A stretch of 64,000 nucleotides of DNA, from the NCBI RefSeq assembly GCF_008329965.1, contig NZ_CP036150.1, forward strand, positions 3,018,439 to 3,082,438, read 5' to 3'. The notes beneath the pieces were generated by a model, which did not search any database, was not told the origin of the DNA, and saw nothing but the letters and a program-made list of their open reading frames with translations. The DNA is from Oceanispirochaeta crateris. Lineage in GTDB: Bacteria; Spirochaetota; Spirochaetia; DSM-2461. Positions 36,878 to 45,454 of this stretch are shown one piece after another. Numbering within the stretch: position 1 is the first letter of the stretch; every line of letters starts with the position of its first letter. The position numbers and the translations under genes were made by a program.

Positions 36878-37276
36878 ATGGAAAAGAGTTTTAATGAACT
36901 ATTGGGGAAATCCATTACTCTGCAGAAAAATGTCGGGACTAAAGAGACCTATGACGGTTTGTTATCCACTGCAGCATTGACCAGGTTGATGCTGGATACC
37001 TCTTGGGCACTCATAGATAAAGAGCTTCACAAGGGAGTTACCAGTGTCTGCACAATGATTCAGGTAAACCATGAAGAACCAACTGTTGCCGGAGAGACAG
37101 TCACAGTAGAAGCCACTGTGAAAAAGGTAGATGAAAACAAGATTTTCATAGCCCTCAAAGCAGTTGATGAAACAGGAATCATTGCACACGGACTGAATGA
37201 ACGGCTGATTGTTGATGTAGAAAACCTCCAGATTCTTGCGAAACAAAGGTCTGCCCTACTCAAACCCATAACTTAA
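36878..37276 (+). CDS. Hotdog-fold thioesterase (FlK-like)
   Basis: A 132-aa hotdog thioesterase. The pattern VNHEEPTVAGETVTVEATV (~64-82) and IIAHGLNERLIVDV (~105-118) matches the family that includes fluoroacetyl-CoA thioesterase FlK, which hydrolyses acyl-CoA. The physiological acyl-CoA cannot be told from sequence. GGAGG lies before the ATG. It stands alone, 81 bp ahead of the flavodoxin gene. Confidence 0.8.
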   Translation: MEKSFNELLGKSITLQKNVGTKETYDGLLSTAALTRLMLDTSWALIDKELHKGVTSVCTMIQVNHEEPTVAGETVTVEATVKKVDENKIFIALKAVDETGIIAHGLNERLIVDVENLQILAKQRSALLKPIT

Positions 37277-37357
37277 GTCCAATTTTTATTGGTCCAAATC
37301 TAAAGCATTCAGACAGAAGCAGTTCACAATAATGGGAGAATACTATAGGATTCTCCC

Positions 37358-37807
37358 ATGGAAGAAGCAATAATAGTATACGGTAGCAAGCAGGGAAAAA
37401 CAGCTCATATGGCTGATATAATTGCTTCTGTCCTCAAAGAAAAGAATATTTCAGTCCTGGTTAAAAATGTCTTTGAAACAAATCCAGAAGATCTGCTGCA
37501 TTATAAATTCATAATTCTTGGCAGTTCGACATGGAGCAATGGAGATCTCCAATCCGATTTTATTGATTTCGAAAGAGGAATGGATGATCTTGATTTAAAG
37601 GGTCATTTTGCGGCAGCCTTTGGTTCTGGAAGCTCAAGGTTTCCATATTTTTGTGAAGCCGTCCGAATCCTGGAAGCAAAACTTAGAAGCCTGGGAAGCA
37701 GGATGATGCTCCCATCCCTCATGGTAAACGATCTGGAAAACAGGACAGATGAAGAGAGCAAAGAATGGGCCCTGGTCCTTGCAGGCGAAATAGAACAGAT
37801 TCATTAG
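37358..37807 (+). CDS. Flavodoxin-like protein (atypical phosphate loop)
   Basis: A 149-aa flavodoxin fold. The FMN phosphate loop reads YGSKQGKTAHMAD (~9-21), whereas typical flavodoxins have SxTGNT. The second loop GSSTWSNGDLQSDF (~49-62) and FAAAFGSGSSRFPYFC (~86-101) match flavodoxins well. FMN binding is likely but the altered loop may shift affinity. The window's second flavodoxin (53776) has the canonical loop. Confidence 0.84.
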   Translation: MEEAIIVYGSKQGKTAHMADIIASVLKEKNISVLVKNVFETNPEDLLHYKFIILGSSTWSNGDLQSDFIDFERGMDDLDLKGHFAAAFGSGSSRFPYFCEAVRILEAKLRSLGSRMMLPSLMVNDLENRTDEESKEWALVLAGEIEQIH

Positions 37808-37829
37808 AATGCGGAGATAGTGAAAAAAA

Positions 37830-38057
37830 ATGGCGAAATCACTGAATATTGATAAGACTGAATTGATTGAAATTCACGGTGCCGACCTGATTTTAACTGT
37901 TACAAAAGACAGTGAAGACAGAATGCTGGTTCATGTAGAATCAGAAGAAGGGGGCGGAACCATTAGGATAAGCCAACACGAAGAAGACAGTAAGACAATC
38001 GTTTTTGCCCTGGATAGACCGGAACCAAGCGGACCATCTTTGAAATTGGTAAAATAG
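37830..38057 (+). CDS. Hypothetical small protein downstream of flavodoxin
   Basis: I do not recognise this 75-aa protein. It starts 22 bp after the flavodoxin stop, so the two are probably co-transcribed. The sequence alternates hydrophobic and polar residues (ELIEIHGADLILTVTKDSED, MLVHVESEEGGGTIRISQ), suggesting a small all-beta domain. It has no cysteines or signal peptide. It is convergent with rex, 3 bp apart. Confidence 0.6.
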   Translation: MAKSLNIDKTELIEIHGADLILTVTKDSEDRMLVHVESEEGGGTIRISQHEEDSKTIVFALDRPEPSGPSLKLVK

Positions 38058-38060
38058 CTT

Positions 38061-38753
38061 TTATTTGTTAAAAGAAAGGCTTCCCAATTTTGTCGCAGGA
38101 GGACCGTCTTCACAACCTTTACCATGAGTGACTCGCCCTGCAAGTAAGGCCAGTCTCGAGCCCAGATCTTCATTAATCACGGTCACTTCGCAATCGACAT
38201 CCAGGAAAAGGGAAGAAAAGTTCCAGATCCCCAAAATGCCGGCTTTCACAAGCTTATCTGCAATGGGTTGCGCTTCTTTTTCGGGAACCGTCAGAATGGC
38301 TATCTTAATTCCCATCCGCCTGACAAGTTCTTCCAGCTTTTCCATAGGCTGTATCCTGAGTCCGACAACATCATGGCCGACGAGGGCCTCATCGACATCA
38401 AAAGCGGCCATAATCTTAAAGCCGTGCCTCGTAAGTCGTCTGTCACCCAAGAGGGCTTTTCCAAGATTTCCAACACCCACAAGCAAAACATCCGAAAGGT
38501 TACCCTCTCCAAGATAAAAGGCAAGAGCGTCCATCATCTCCTTTATCATAAAGCCCTTTTTTGGTTTCCCAACGACGCCCGTACAGCTCAAGTCTTTCCG
38601 GACCTGTATGGACTTAAGGTTCAGCCGTCCAGCAATATAACTGGCAGAGATCCATTCATCTCCGTTATCCCGGCATTCTTTCAGCAAACCAAAATATACA
38701 GGATAACGCTTTAGGGTTGGTAAGGGGATGTTAACATAGGAATTCAATTTCAT
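38061..38753 (-). CDS. rex: Redox-sensing transcriptional repressor Rex
   Basis: A 230-aa Rex protein, which binds DNA when NADH/NAD+ is low and lets go on NADH binding. The N-terminal winged helix (~1-80) includes TLKRYPVYFGLL, ISASYIAGRLNLKSIQVRKDL and VGKPKKGF. The Rossmann domain has GVGNLGKALLG (~92-102), FDVDEALVG and ILTVPEKEAQ. No TTGTTA-type Rex operator was found nearby. It is divergent from the SDR gene. Confidence 0.93.
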   Translation of the reverse strand: MKLNSYVNIPLPTLKRYPVYFGLLKECRDNGDEWISASYIAGRLNLKSIQVRKDLSCTGVVGKPKKGFMIKEMMDALAFYLGEGNLSDVLLVGVGNLGKALLGDRRLTRHGFKIMAAFDVDEALVGHDVVGLRIQPMEKLEELVRRMGIKIAILTVPEKEAQPIADKLVKAGILGIWNFSSLFLDVDCEVTVINEDLGSRLALLAGRVTHGKGCEDGPPATKLGSLSFNK

Positions 38754-38853
38754 GGATCTATTATAAGACAGAGATCAAGGGTTGCCAATCAAATAATATA
38801 CATTTCTATATTTTTTTATCTTTATTTCTGGGTTTTATGCTACAATCCTCCCC

Positions 38854-39651
38854 ATGTTTTGGAATAACAAAGTGTGTTGGATCACAGGAGCGTCATCTGG
38901 AATTGGAGAAGCTCTAGCTACAAAGATTTACCATAATGGCGGCAAGGTCATTTTATCTGCACGGACAGAAGAAAAACTGACATCTCTGACAGAATCATGG
39001 ATAGAGAAAGAAAGGTTGTTTATACTCCCCCTGGATTTAGGCAAGCATGACGAATTACAATGCGCTGCCGAGACGGCTTATAAACACTGGGGTAGGATCG
39101 ATGTCCTGATTAATAATGCCGGAGTCAGCCAGAGAAGCCTTGCTATAGAGACTGATTTTGAAGTAATGAAGACGATTATGGACGTGAATTTCCTGGGTTC
39201 TGCCTGCTTATCCAAAGCCGTGGTCCCCTATATGCTCAATCAGAAGAATGGCATCATCGCTCCGGTCAGCTCTATCGCCGGAAAATTCTCAACACCTCTG
39301 AGAACCTCCTACAGCGCCTCAAAAATGGCTCTTCAAGGATTCTTCGATGGTTTACGTGCTGAGCTTTTTGCACAGGGGATTCATGTCAACTTGATTGTCC
39401 CGGGATTTGTAAAAACCAATATTTCTTTGAATGCTCTCAATGGCAGTGGAAAAAAACACGGTGTCATGGATCCAAACCAGGCATCGGGGATTTCTCCGGA
39501 TAAAGCGGCGGCGCTCATAATGAAAGGATTAGAAAAAAATAAGCGGGAAATCTATATTGGCCTGTTTCCAAAGCTGAGACTGGGTCTTTTTCTCAGCAGA
39601 GCTTTTCCGGGTTTCCTGGCAAAAATGCTACGGACTGCAGAAGTGAAATAG
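38854..39651 (+). CDS. Short-chain dehydrogenase/reductase (DHRS7-like)
   Basis: A 265-aa classical SDR. The cofactor loop TGASSGIGEAL lies at ~11-21, NNAGVSQRS at ~87-95, the catalytic Ser in SSIAGKFS and the Tyr/Lys pair in YSASKMALQ (~150-158), and PGFVKTN after it. A C-terminal hydrophobic segment (FLSRAFPGFLAKML) resembles the DHRS7/DltE group. The substrate is unknown. It starts 101 bp from divergent rex; regulation by Rex would be plausible but no operator was seen. Confidence 0.88.
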   Translation: MFWNNKVCWITGASSGIGEALATKIYHNGGKVILSARTEEKLTSLTESWIEKERLFILPLDLGKHDELQCAAETAYKHWGRIDVLINNAGVSQRSLAIETDFEVMKTIMDVNFLGSACLSKAVVPYMLNQKNGIIAPVSSIAGKFSTPLRTSYSASKMALQGFFDGLRAELFAQGIHVNLIVPGFVKTNISLNALNGSGKKHGVMDPNQASGISPDKAAALIMKGLEKNKREIYIGLFPKLRLGLFLSRAFPGFLAKMLRTAEVK

Positions 39652-39658
39652 TCGGAAA

Positions 39659-39937
39659 TCAGCTCTGTTCTTCCCTCTCAAAAAAACTAGTCTCCAGGTT
39701 CATCAGAAAGATATAGACTTCTGCTGCCAGCTGATATAGTTCTTTGGGAATTTCCGATCCAATTGGTGCATCTGCCAAAGCTTCGGCCAATATGGAATCC
39801 TCATGCACAGGGATACCCGCGTCCAGAGCCAACGAAAGGATTCTGTCTGCCAGAGGTCCTTTTCCGGCAGCAATCAAACGGGGTGCAGCATCAGACTCTC
39901 TATCCCATTTCAACGCAACAGACTTGTTTATCCCCAT
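39659..39937 (-). CDS. FlhB C-terminal-domain homologue (YlqH/FlhX-like)
   Basis: A 92-aa protein equal to the cytoplasmic tail of the flagellar export protein FlhB, without membrane helices. SVALKWDRESDAAPRLIAAG (~6-25) and EDSILAEALADAPIGSEIPKELYQ (two adjoining blocks) match. The NPTH autocleavage motif is absent. Such proteins partly replace the FlhB tail in export-substrate switching. It overlaps the FliK-like gene by 10 bp, the common ylqG-ylqH order. Confidence 0.86.
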   Translation of the reverse strand: MGINKSVALKWDRESDAAPRLIAAGKGPLADRILSLALDAGIPVHEDSILAEALADAPIGSEIPKELYQLAAEVYIFLMNLETSFFEREEQS

Positions 39938-40722
39938 AGAATGACTCCTCTTTCCCGGTCCTTGCGAAAATCATCTACCTTTTGAGAAGGAAGTGCCTTT
40001 TTCTGAACCTTGACACTGCCTAAAGGAAATTCACTTCTTCTCAGTTGTTCTTTTAAGCTGGAAAGACCGGCCCGGACGACTTTATGTCCCTGACGATCTT
40101 CGCATTGAATAAGGCAGTTCAGCCGTTCTTTTTGTTTTTCAAGCAAGACCCTGACTGGTCCCAGGTGCAACAAATTGAATCGGAGATCTAACCGCCCTCT
40201 GGGTGATCCCTCTTTGCCAAATAAAGGATTCTCCTCATCCTGTTCTTCTTCACTTATTACGATTTCTGGAATTCCCTGCTCAGGGTTATCTCTTTGAATG
40301 AACAAATATTTTTCACGTCCCTCTCCCTGGAGTAATTTCTCAAGAGTTTCAAAATCAGAGAGGACCCTTCCGGGAAGTTCGGAAGAATTGTGTTCTCTCC
40401 ATTGTCTGAAAACGGCTAGAAGAAGTCTACGATCGGCTGTATCGGCTGGTAGACCTTCCCGATCCAAAGGCATTTGTTTGAGGAGTTGCAGTAAAGGGAT
40501 AATAGATGTCTGAACCTGGGATTTTCGATCAAGGATCTTCATCAATCCTTCTAGAAGCATAAAATAAGACTCTTTAAGCTTGAGTCCCCCCGGTATAGAG
40601 ACACTGATAGAAGAGCCATCCTTCGCAGTGGCTTCTGAAGAAACAGTTGCCCTTGCAGAAACAGAAGTTCCGGAGATCTTATCAGAGAAATGTGATGACC
40701 CTGGATTTATTTCTATTTTCAT
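39928..40722 (-). CDS. FliK/YlqG-like protein
   Basis: A 264-aa protein. The C-terminal ~85 residues (LRFNLLHLGPVRVLLEKQKE, LNCLIQCEDRQGHKVVRAGL, LKEQLRRSEFPLGSVKVQ) resemble the FliK/hook-length C-terminal domain. The N-terminal part is Ser-rich and then helical, without recognisable motifs. It pairs with the FlhB-tail gene downstream, as ylqG does with ylqH. This supports a part in flagellar export length or specificity control. Similarity is distant. Confidence 0.68.
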   Translation of the reverse strand: MKIEINPGSSHFSDKISGTSVSARATVSSEATAKDGSSISVSIPGGLKLKESYFMLLEGLMKILDRKSQVQTSIIPLLQLLKQMPLDREGLPADTADRRLLLAVFRQWREHNSSELPGRVLSDFETLEKLLQGEGREKYLFIQRDNPEQGIPEIVISEEEQDEENPLFGKEGSPRGRLDLRFNLLHLGPVRVLLEKQKERLNCLIQCEDRQGHKVVRAGLSSLKEQLRRSEFPLGSVKVQKKALPSQKVDDFRKDRERGVILWG

Positions 40723-40913
40723 AGGCTCTTTTTTATCCTAGCAGAACTATCTTTCCACGGATACAGTGAGAAGGCTATAATGGAATCGAAATGAGAGAAA
40801 GAACCCTCTCAGGAATATAATTAGGATATGGAAATTGGCCGTCACTGCTAATTTGCATTATAGTAGAAATGAATTAAAAATTTTCTAGACGATTGAACAT
40901 CAGGAGATAACCC

Positions 40914-41330
40914 GTGCTGAAAGAATATATTAAGAATGGTTTTGGAATAGAGGAAGATTTTAGCTGCTCAGAAACGATTCTTTATGGTGCAAATGAGGTA
41001 TGGAATCTGGGACTGGATCAAAATGCATTAAAAATGTCGGCGGGCCTCTCTGCCGGATGTTATACAGATAATATTTGCGGAGCTTTATCTGCCGGGAGCA
41101 TGGTTCTCAGTAGGCTGTATATCAAGGAAAGAGCTCATGAAAATGACTATAACAAGGGACTTGTAAAAGAGTTGATTGAAGGTTTCAGACAAAATATGGG
41201 TAGTGAACTCTGTGCTCCATTGAAGACAAACTATAGAACTGAAGAAGAAAAATGCCGCTCTGTTATAATAGCTGCAGCTGGTGTTCTGGATCAGATTATT
41301 GAACGGGAAGGGCTTCCCGAAGGAGACTGA
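40914..41330 (+). CDS. C_GCAxxG_C_C family putative redox protein
   Basis: A 138-aa protein. Conserved cysteines are arranged as in the family: FSCSETIL (~17-24), SAGCYTDNICGALSAGSMVL (~46-65) and C-terminal ELCAPL and EKCRS. The first segment reads SAGLSAGCYTDNICGA where many relatives have GGGM.g.CGA. Members are thought to bind metal or a cluster. It starts with GTG 8 nt after GGAGA. A TATAAT box at ~40776 with a TTCCAC 17 nt upstream could be its promoter. The next gene starts 4 bp after its stop. Confidence 0.82.
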   Translation: MLKEYIKNGFGIEEDFSCSETILYGANEVWNLGLDQNALKMSAGLSAGCYTDNICGALSAGSMVLSRLYIKERAHENDYNKGLVKELIEGFRQNMGSELCAPLKTNYRTEEEKCRSVIIAAAGVLDQIIEREGLPEGD

Positions 41331-41334
41331 AACG

Positions 41335-43008
41335 GTGGCCTCATCCCTCAAGCTTGATAAAAGTCAGGTGAATTTTAAAATAAAATTTGGTGCAGACAAT
41401 GTAAAACAGCACAAAACCATAGGCCGCTGGCCTACAGGAAATCAGTACAGCAGTGTTGAAATGCCCGGTTCAGAATTAAGACTGAGCTATGCGAAAGATG
41501 TACTATCGGGAACAATCATTGCCAAAGAGGAAATATTCCTCAGAGAGATACAAATATCAATTAAGATCAAAAGCCGAAAAGGCATACCCCTCTATGCCTG
41601 CGGTACCTACGCGGGTAGTCCCGGCCTAACCATATCAGATCAGCGTGAAATCATAAGACTCAAACGCAACAAGGTGATGAAGCAATTCATAACATTTGAA
41701 TATAATCCATCACGCCGTATCCTCAACATTAACTGGCAATTCAATTGTTTTATGCCCAATGGAAAAGAGCTCGTATTTGATCCCATACTCATCGCAGAGA
41801 ATGAGACTGCGTTGCAGCCTTCTTTAGGTAAAACAGAACCTAAGCTTGTACCCAGGACATCCTGGATCGCCGAATCCCCTCTAAATCAACCTCTGCGAAT
41901 CAACTATATTGAAGAGAATTTGAACTGGATGGAAAAAGAACGGTTTTTCTTCGATATGATTCAATTGAATGGCTTACACAATACGATTGGGGATTGGGAG
42001 AATCTTCCTCCAGAATTCAGAGGGAAAATAGGCTTTATTAACCGGAGAATTGAGCATAACGGAATGATCCCGGCCATTGCATTTGCCCCATTCCATGCGG
42101 AAGCTGGCTCCGAGTTGGTTCGACTTCATCCTGACTGGCTTGTAGGAGAATTGAAAGGAGACACCCCCTTACTGAATCAGCAGAACCATAAAAAAATGTA
42201 CATCCTTGATTTTACACAAATATCAGTCAGAGAGTATATTAAAAGTACGCTGGATCTTTTTTACAGGCAATGGGGTTTTAAGGCGTTCCATTTACAAGGC
42301 TTATCAGCCCTTCTTCTGCCCTGCAGACGCTCTGACAATGAAAAAGAATCGGGAGAGATTCTTCATGAAGCACTCCTTTTTTTCAGGGAGATTCTGGGAG
42401 CCAAAACCTTTATCAGTGCAGAAAATATTCCTCTGATAACACAGGAAAATGTTTTATCCATGATATCAATGGACAGCTCCATCAGTTCAAAAAGGAAATC
42501 AAAGAAAGAAATACCCGAGGCTATCTATAGAGTCCTGAATCAGACTTTTACAAGCCAATATCCTTGGTTATTCAACTCAGGGAACTACCCGCTCCCCGAA
42601 GAAAAAGAGTTGATTCATCCTCAGGCCGCCGAATCTTTAAGACAGATGATGCTGATCAGCGGTGGAAGTCTGTCCATAAAGAATAATCTAAATAAAATGT
42701 CCCAAAACCAGGTTAACGAGCTTAAAAAGCTAATCCCTTCGTTTAAACGATTTGCTGGCGGCTCACTACATTTAATCAACAGTCCTGATAAAAAAACCCC
42801 TTCAGTATTGTTTAACAGCCGTGGATATTTGGGCGTGTTCAACTTATCAGGAAAGAAAAAACAAACAAGTCTGAATATGGAAAGCATGAGGCTGCGTTTC
42901 TACAACAAGAAGAGTGGAACCCAAATAAAGGAAGGCAGAACGGGCATGAAAACAGGAGAACTGGAATTGATCCTCCCTCCCTACGGTTCCAGAATATTTA
43001 AATTTTGA
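41335..43008 (+). CDS. GH36-like alpha-galactosidase homologue lacking the nucleophile
   Basis: A ~557-aa protein. The N-terminal beta domain is followed by a GH36-type barrel: FFFDMIQLNGLHNTIGDWENL, a GMIPAIAFAPFHAEAGSELV block and LHPDWL. In the strand that normally carries the nucleophile (KLDF) the sequence is FKAFHLQGLSAL, so the Asp is missing. A D remains near the acid/base position (SMISMDSS). It probably does not hydrolyse glycosides by the normal route; a binding role is possible. AAGGAG lies 8 nt before GTG 41335. It is tightly coupled to both neighbours. Confidence 0.72.
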   Translation: MASSLKLDKSQVNFKIKFGADNVKQHKTIGRWPTGNQYSSVEMPGSELRLSYAKDVLSGTIIAKEEIFLREIQISIKIKSRKGIPLYACGTYAGSPGLTISDQREIIRLKRNKVMKQFITFEYNPSRRILNINWQFNCFMPNGKELVFDPILIAENETALQPSLGKTEPKLVPRTSWIAESPLNQPLRINYIEENLNWMEKERFFFDMIQLNGLHNTIGDWENLPPEFRGKIGFINRRIEHNGMIPAIAFAPFHAEAGSELVRLHPDWLVGELKGDTPLLNQQNHKKMYILDFTQISVREYIKSTLDLFYRQWGFKAFHLQGLSALLLPCRRSDNEKESGEILHEALLFFREILGAKTFISAENIPLITQENVLSMISMDSSISSKRKSKKEIPEAIYRVLNQTFTSQYPWLFNSGNYPLPEEKELIHPQAAESLRQMMLISGGSLSIKNNLNKMSQNQVNELKKLIPSFKRFAGGSLHLINSPDKKTPSVLFNSRGYLGVFNLSGKKKQTSLNMESMRLRFYNKKSGTQIKEGRTGMKTGELELILPPYGSRIFKF

Positions 43009-43925
43009 TACAAAGCGGTATTGATGAAGCCGGCCTTGGCCCAGTATTAGGACCATATTGTGCGGCACTTGTCTCTTTGGAGTACAGCGGAGAATACGAA
43101 GATCCTCGAAAGAGTTGTTCGTCCATACTTTCAAAAGAACCCGACCCCCAGCATTTGGCTGTAGGAGACAGCAAGAAGATCTACACTTCTGGCAAACTTG
43201 AATCGCTTGAAAGAACCGTGCTCGCCTTTTATGAACTGTATACAGAACAGAAAGCCCTGCACGCCAAAGAATTCATAGAGGTATTAAGTGGCCACAACCT
43301 TTCTGTGAATATTCCATGGTATAAGGATCTTGAAACCCTGGCTCTTCCACTTTCTCACCAGCGGGATGACCAATCTACCTATGCAGTTCAATCCCTCCAG
43401 GCCTCTTTCAAGGGTGCAGGAATCACCATCAATACAATTGATCTTACAGTTCAGCCGGCCCTCAGTTTCAACTCAGTTTTAAAAAAACAAACAAACAAAG
43501 CCTCAGCCTGCCAGGAAATTCTATCTCCCCTGCTGTTATCAGGAATCTATCATAGTGACCGATTGATAGTAGACCGACAGGGAGGAAGAAGATATTACGG
43601 AGATTGGTTGGTATCCCTTTTTCCAGGGAAACGACTGAGTGCCTTAAGAGAGCTAAAAGAGTTATCCCGATATGATTTGGAAGACTGTCTCATCGATTTT
43701 CAGGTTAAAGCAGATGCCCTTTGTTTTGAGACAGCTTTGGCATCCATGTTTGCCAAGTACAGCCGGGAAATCTGCATGACAGCCTTTAATAGATACTGGA
43801 GCTCCAGACTTCCTGAGATTAAACATACGGCGGGATACTACAAAGATGGACACAGGTTTATCCAGGATCTGAAGGAGAAGGACTGTTTTCCTAAAAATCC
43901 GGACCTTTTGCTGCGAAGAAAATAG
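43005..43925 (+). CDS. RNase HII-like protein, divergent
   Basis: A 306-aa protein, longer than RNase HII (~200-220). GIDEAGLGPVLGP (~5-17) aligns with the RNase HII signature GIDEAGRGPLAGP, keeping the catalytic D/E but replacing the Arg of the GRG motif with Leu. GDSKKIY, LIVDRQGGRRYYGD and FETALASMFAKYSRE correspond to the other conserved blocks, with candidate catalytic Asp residues. TTG at 43005 overlaps the previous stop (TTGA), suggesting coupling. The natural substrate may differ from a single ribonucleotide in DNA. Confidence 0.7.
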   Translation: MIQSGIDEAGLGPVLGPYCAALVSLEYSGEYEDPRKSCSSILSKEPDPQHLAVGDSKKIYTSGKLESLERTVLAFYELYTEQKALHAKEFIEVLSGHNLSVNIPWYKDLETLALPLSHQRDDQSTYAVQSLQASFKGAGITINTIDLTVQPALSFNSVLKKQTNKASACQEILSPLLLSGIYHSDRLIVDRQGGRRYYGDWLVSLFPGKRLSALRELKELSRYDLEDCLIDFQVKADALCFETALASMFAKYSREICMTAFNRYWSSRLPEIKHTAGYYKDGHRFIQDLKEKDCFPKNPDLLLRRK

Positions 43926-43937
43926 TTTCTGGGAAAA

Positions 43938-45326
43938 TCAGGAATAGTAGTCGGCCATGGCCAGCCCGGCAGCAATACTGTGAAATGGATCCCATTCTTC
44001 TACAACTCCTGGAAATCTGTTTTCAAGTAAACCACGGATATCCGGAATGAGGGAGGAACCGCCTGTCGAGACAACACGATCAACAGTATCGATTCCTGCG
44101 GACTGCAACAAGTCGTTTATCAAGACGGGTATTTCTTTTAAAAAAGAAGAGATAACGGTTTTTAAGTCATCCCTTGTAAGTTCTATATCCAAATTAATCT
44201 CAGGATACACAAGCCGCGTTTTCTCCTGATCACTCAAATCTTTTTTAGCCTGCTCAATGAGCTTAATAAGTGTAAAACTTCCATTGCACCGGATTAACCT
44301 GTTGAGACGGTCAACACGCAATGTTGTCTCACCACCAGCAAGAAGAGCCCGGTCTATATCTTCGAGATAGCGGGCCTGATTTAAAAGATGGGTGCTTTGC
44401 CAATTCAAAAGGAGTTCTTCAAATTCAGAAAAAGGAAAAGGATAGCTGGACCGACTGCCATCATCCTTCGTGAACGGAACTTCCGCGCCCTTACCCAGAT
44501 GGGTAAAAACGATGCGGCTGTATATTTCCCGATCAATCCAGTCGCCTGCTCTGGTAAGTCCTGATGTATCCAGCACTCGAAAGCTCTTTCCTTCCAACTT
44601 CTCCAGTAGGGCTAAATCCAGTGTTCCGCCACCAAAATCAAAAACAAGTAGAGTATTCCCCTTTTCTAGGCTATGGTCATCCAAATAGCTCCAAGCAGCA
44701 GCGATGGGTTCTTCAAGGAACAAAGGAGCCGGATACCCTGCCAGGGAAAGAGCCTTTTTCATCCGGATAAGAGCTTGATCATTCTTATTGTCGCTACTGC
44801 CCTGATATCGGACAGGGCGACCAATATGGATAGAAGAAAAGGAATATCCCTGCTTTTCCCAGCTCTCTCTGACTGATCTTAAAAGCATATTCAAGAGGGC
44901 TTCCAGACGGAAAAACTTGTCAAAAATCCTGAAACGGGTCTCTTCTTTTTCACCAAGATACATTTTCAGTCCCCGGAAAAGGCGTCCCGGCATATCCTGG
45001 TCGATACGGGCATGGAGTCTGGCAGTAAAGCTGCGATCTCTTTCTACAAAATAGTCCCGGTCCATCTCGCCCATATGAACTTCAATGGTACCGACCTCAA
45101 CCTCTGACAAACGGATTTTACGATTCGTATTTTCTTCAAGATAACGGAGTAAAGCCCGGCTCCCCGTTTCAAATTCTTTATTCTTGTGAATATAAAGGGC
45201 CGATGGCATGACAACACCTTTATTTAGACCGCTATCTATACGAAGGTAATTGATATTTTTACCGTCATAAACAGCTATGGTAGTGTTTGAGTTACCGAAA
45301 TCCAGACCGGCACCAATCTTATTCAT
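43938..45326 (-). CDS. Hsp70-like protein (YegD type)
   Basis: A 462-aa actin/Hsp70-fold ATPase. Phosphate 1 GLDFGNSNTTIAVYD (~7-21), connect LEEPIAAAWSYL, phosphate 2 VFDFGGGTLDLAL (~222-234) and adenosine VVSTGGSSLIPDI (~423-435) are all present. There is no separate C-terminal peptide-binding domain, as in E. coli YegD. Client proteins are unknown. It is a single gene, convergent with the RNase HII-like gene and divergent from the acyl-CoA synthetase. Confidence 0.88.
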   Translation of the reverse strand: MNKIGAGLDFGNSNTTIAVYDGKNINYLRIDSGLNKGVVMPSALYIHKNKEFETGSRALLRYLEENTNRKIRLSEVEVGTIEVHMGEMDRDYFVERDRSFTARLHARIDQDMPGRLFRGLKMYLGEKEETRFRIFDKFFRLEALLNMLLRSVRESWEKQGYSFSSIHIGRPVRYQGSSDNKNDQALIRMKKALSLAGYPAPLFLEEPIAAAWSYLDDHSLEKGNTLLVFDFGGGTLDLALLEKLEGKSFRVLDTSGLTRAGDWIDREIYSRIVFTHLGKGAEVPFTKDDGSRSSYPFPFSEFEELLLNWQSTHLLNQARYLEDIDRALLAGGETTLRVDRLNRLIRCNGSFTLIKLIEQAKKDLSDQEKTRLVYPEINLDIELTRDDLKTVISSFLKEIPVLINDLLQSAGIDTVDRVVSTGGSSLIPDIRGLLENRFPGVVEEWDPFHSIAAGLAMADYYS

Positions 45327-45454
45327 ACTTCACAAATAACAGAAACTTTAAAAAGGGGCAACTGTTCATGAGTATTTGATTATTGGATGTACAAAAAATT
45401 AAGAAGTATTATACTATTCGAAAACAAATTATAAGTGCTGGATGGGAGTATTAC

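Noticed and set aside
38754-38853. A Rex operator between rex and the SDR gene
   Set aside because: No TTGTTA...TAACAA dyad is present in the divergent spacer. Only a single TTGTTA occurs near 38068, inside the rex 3' end.
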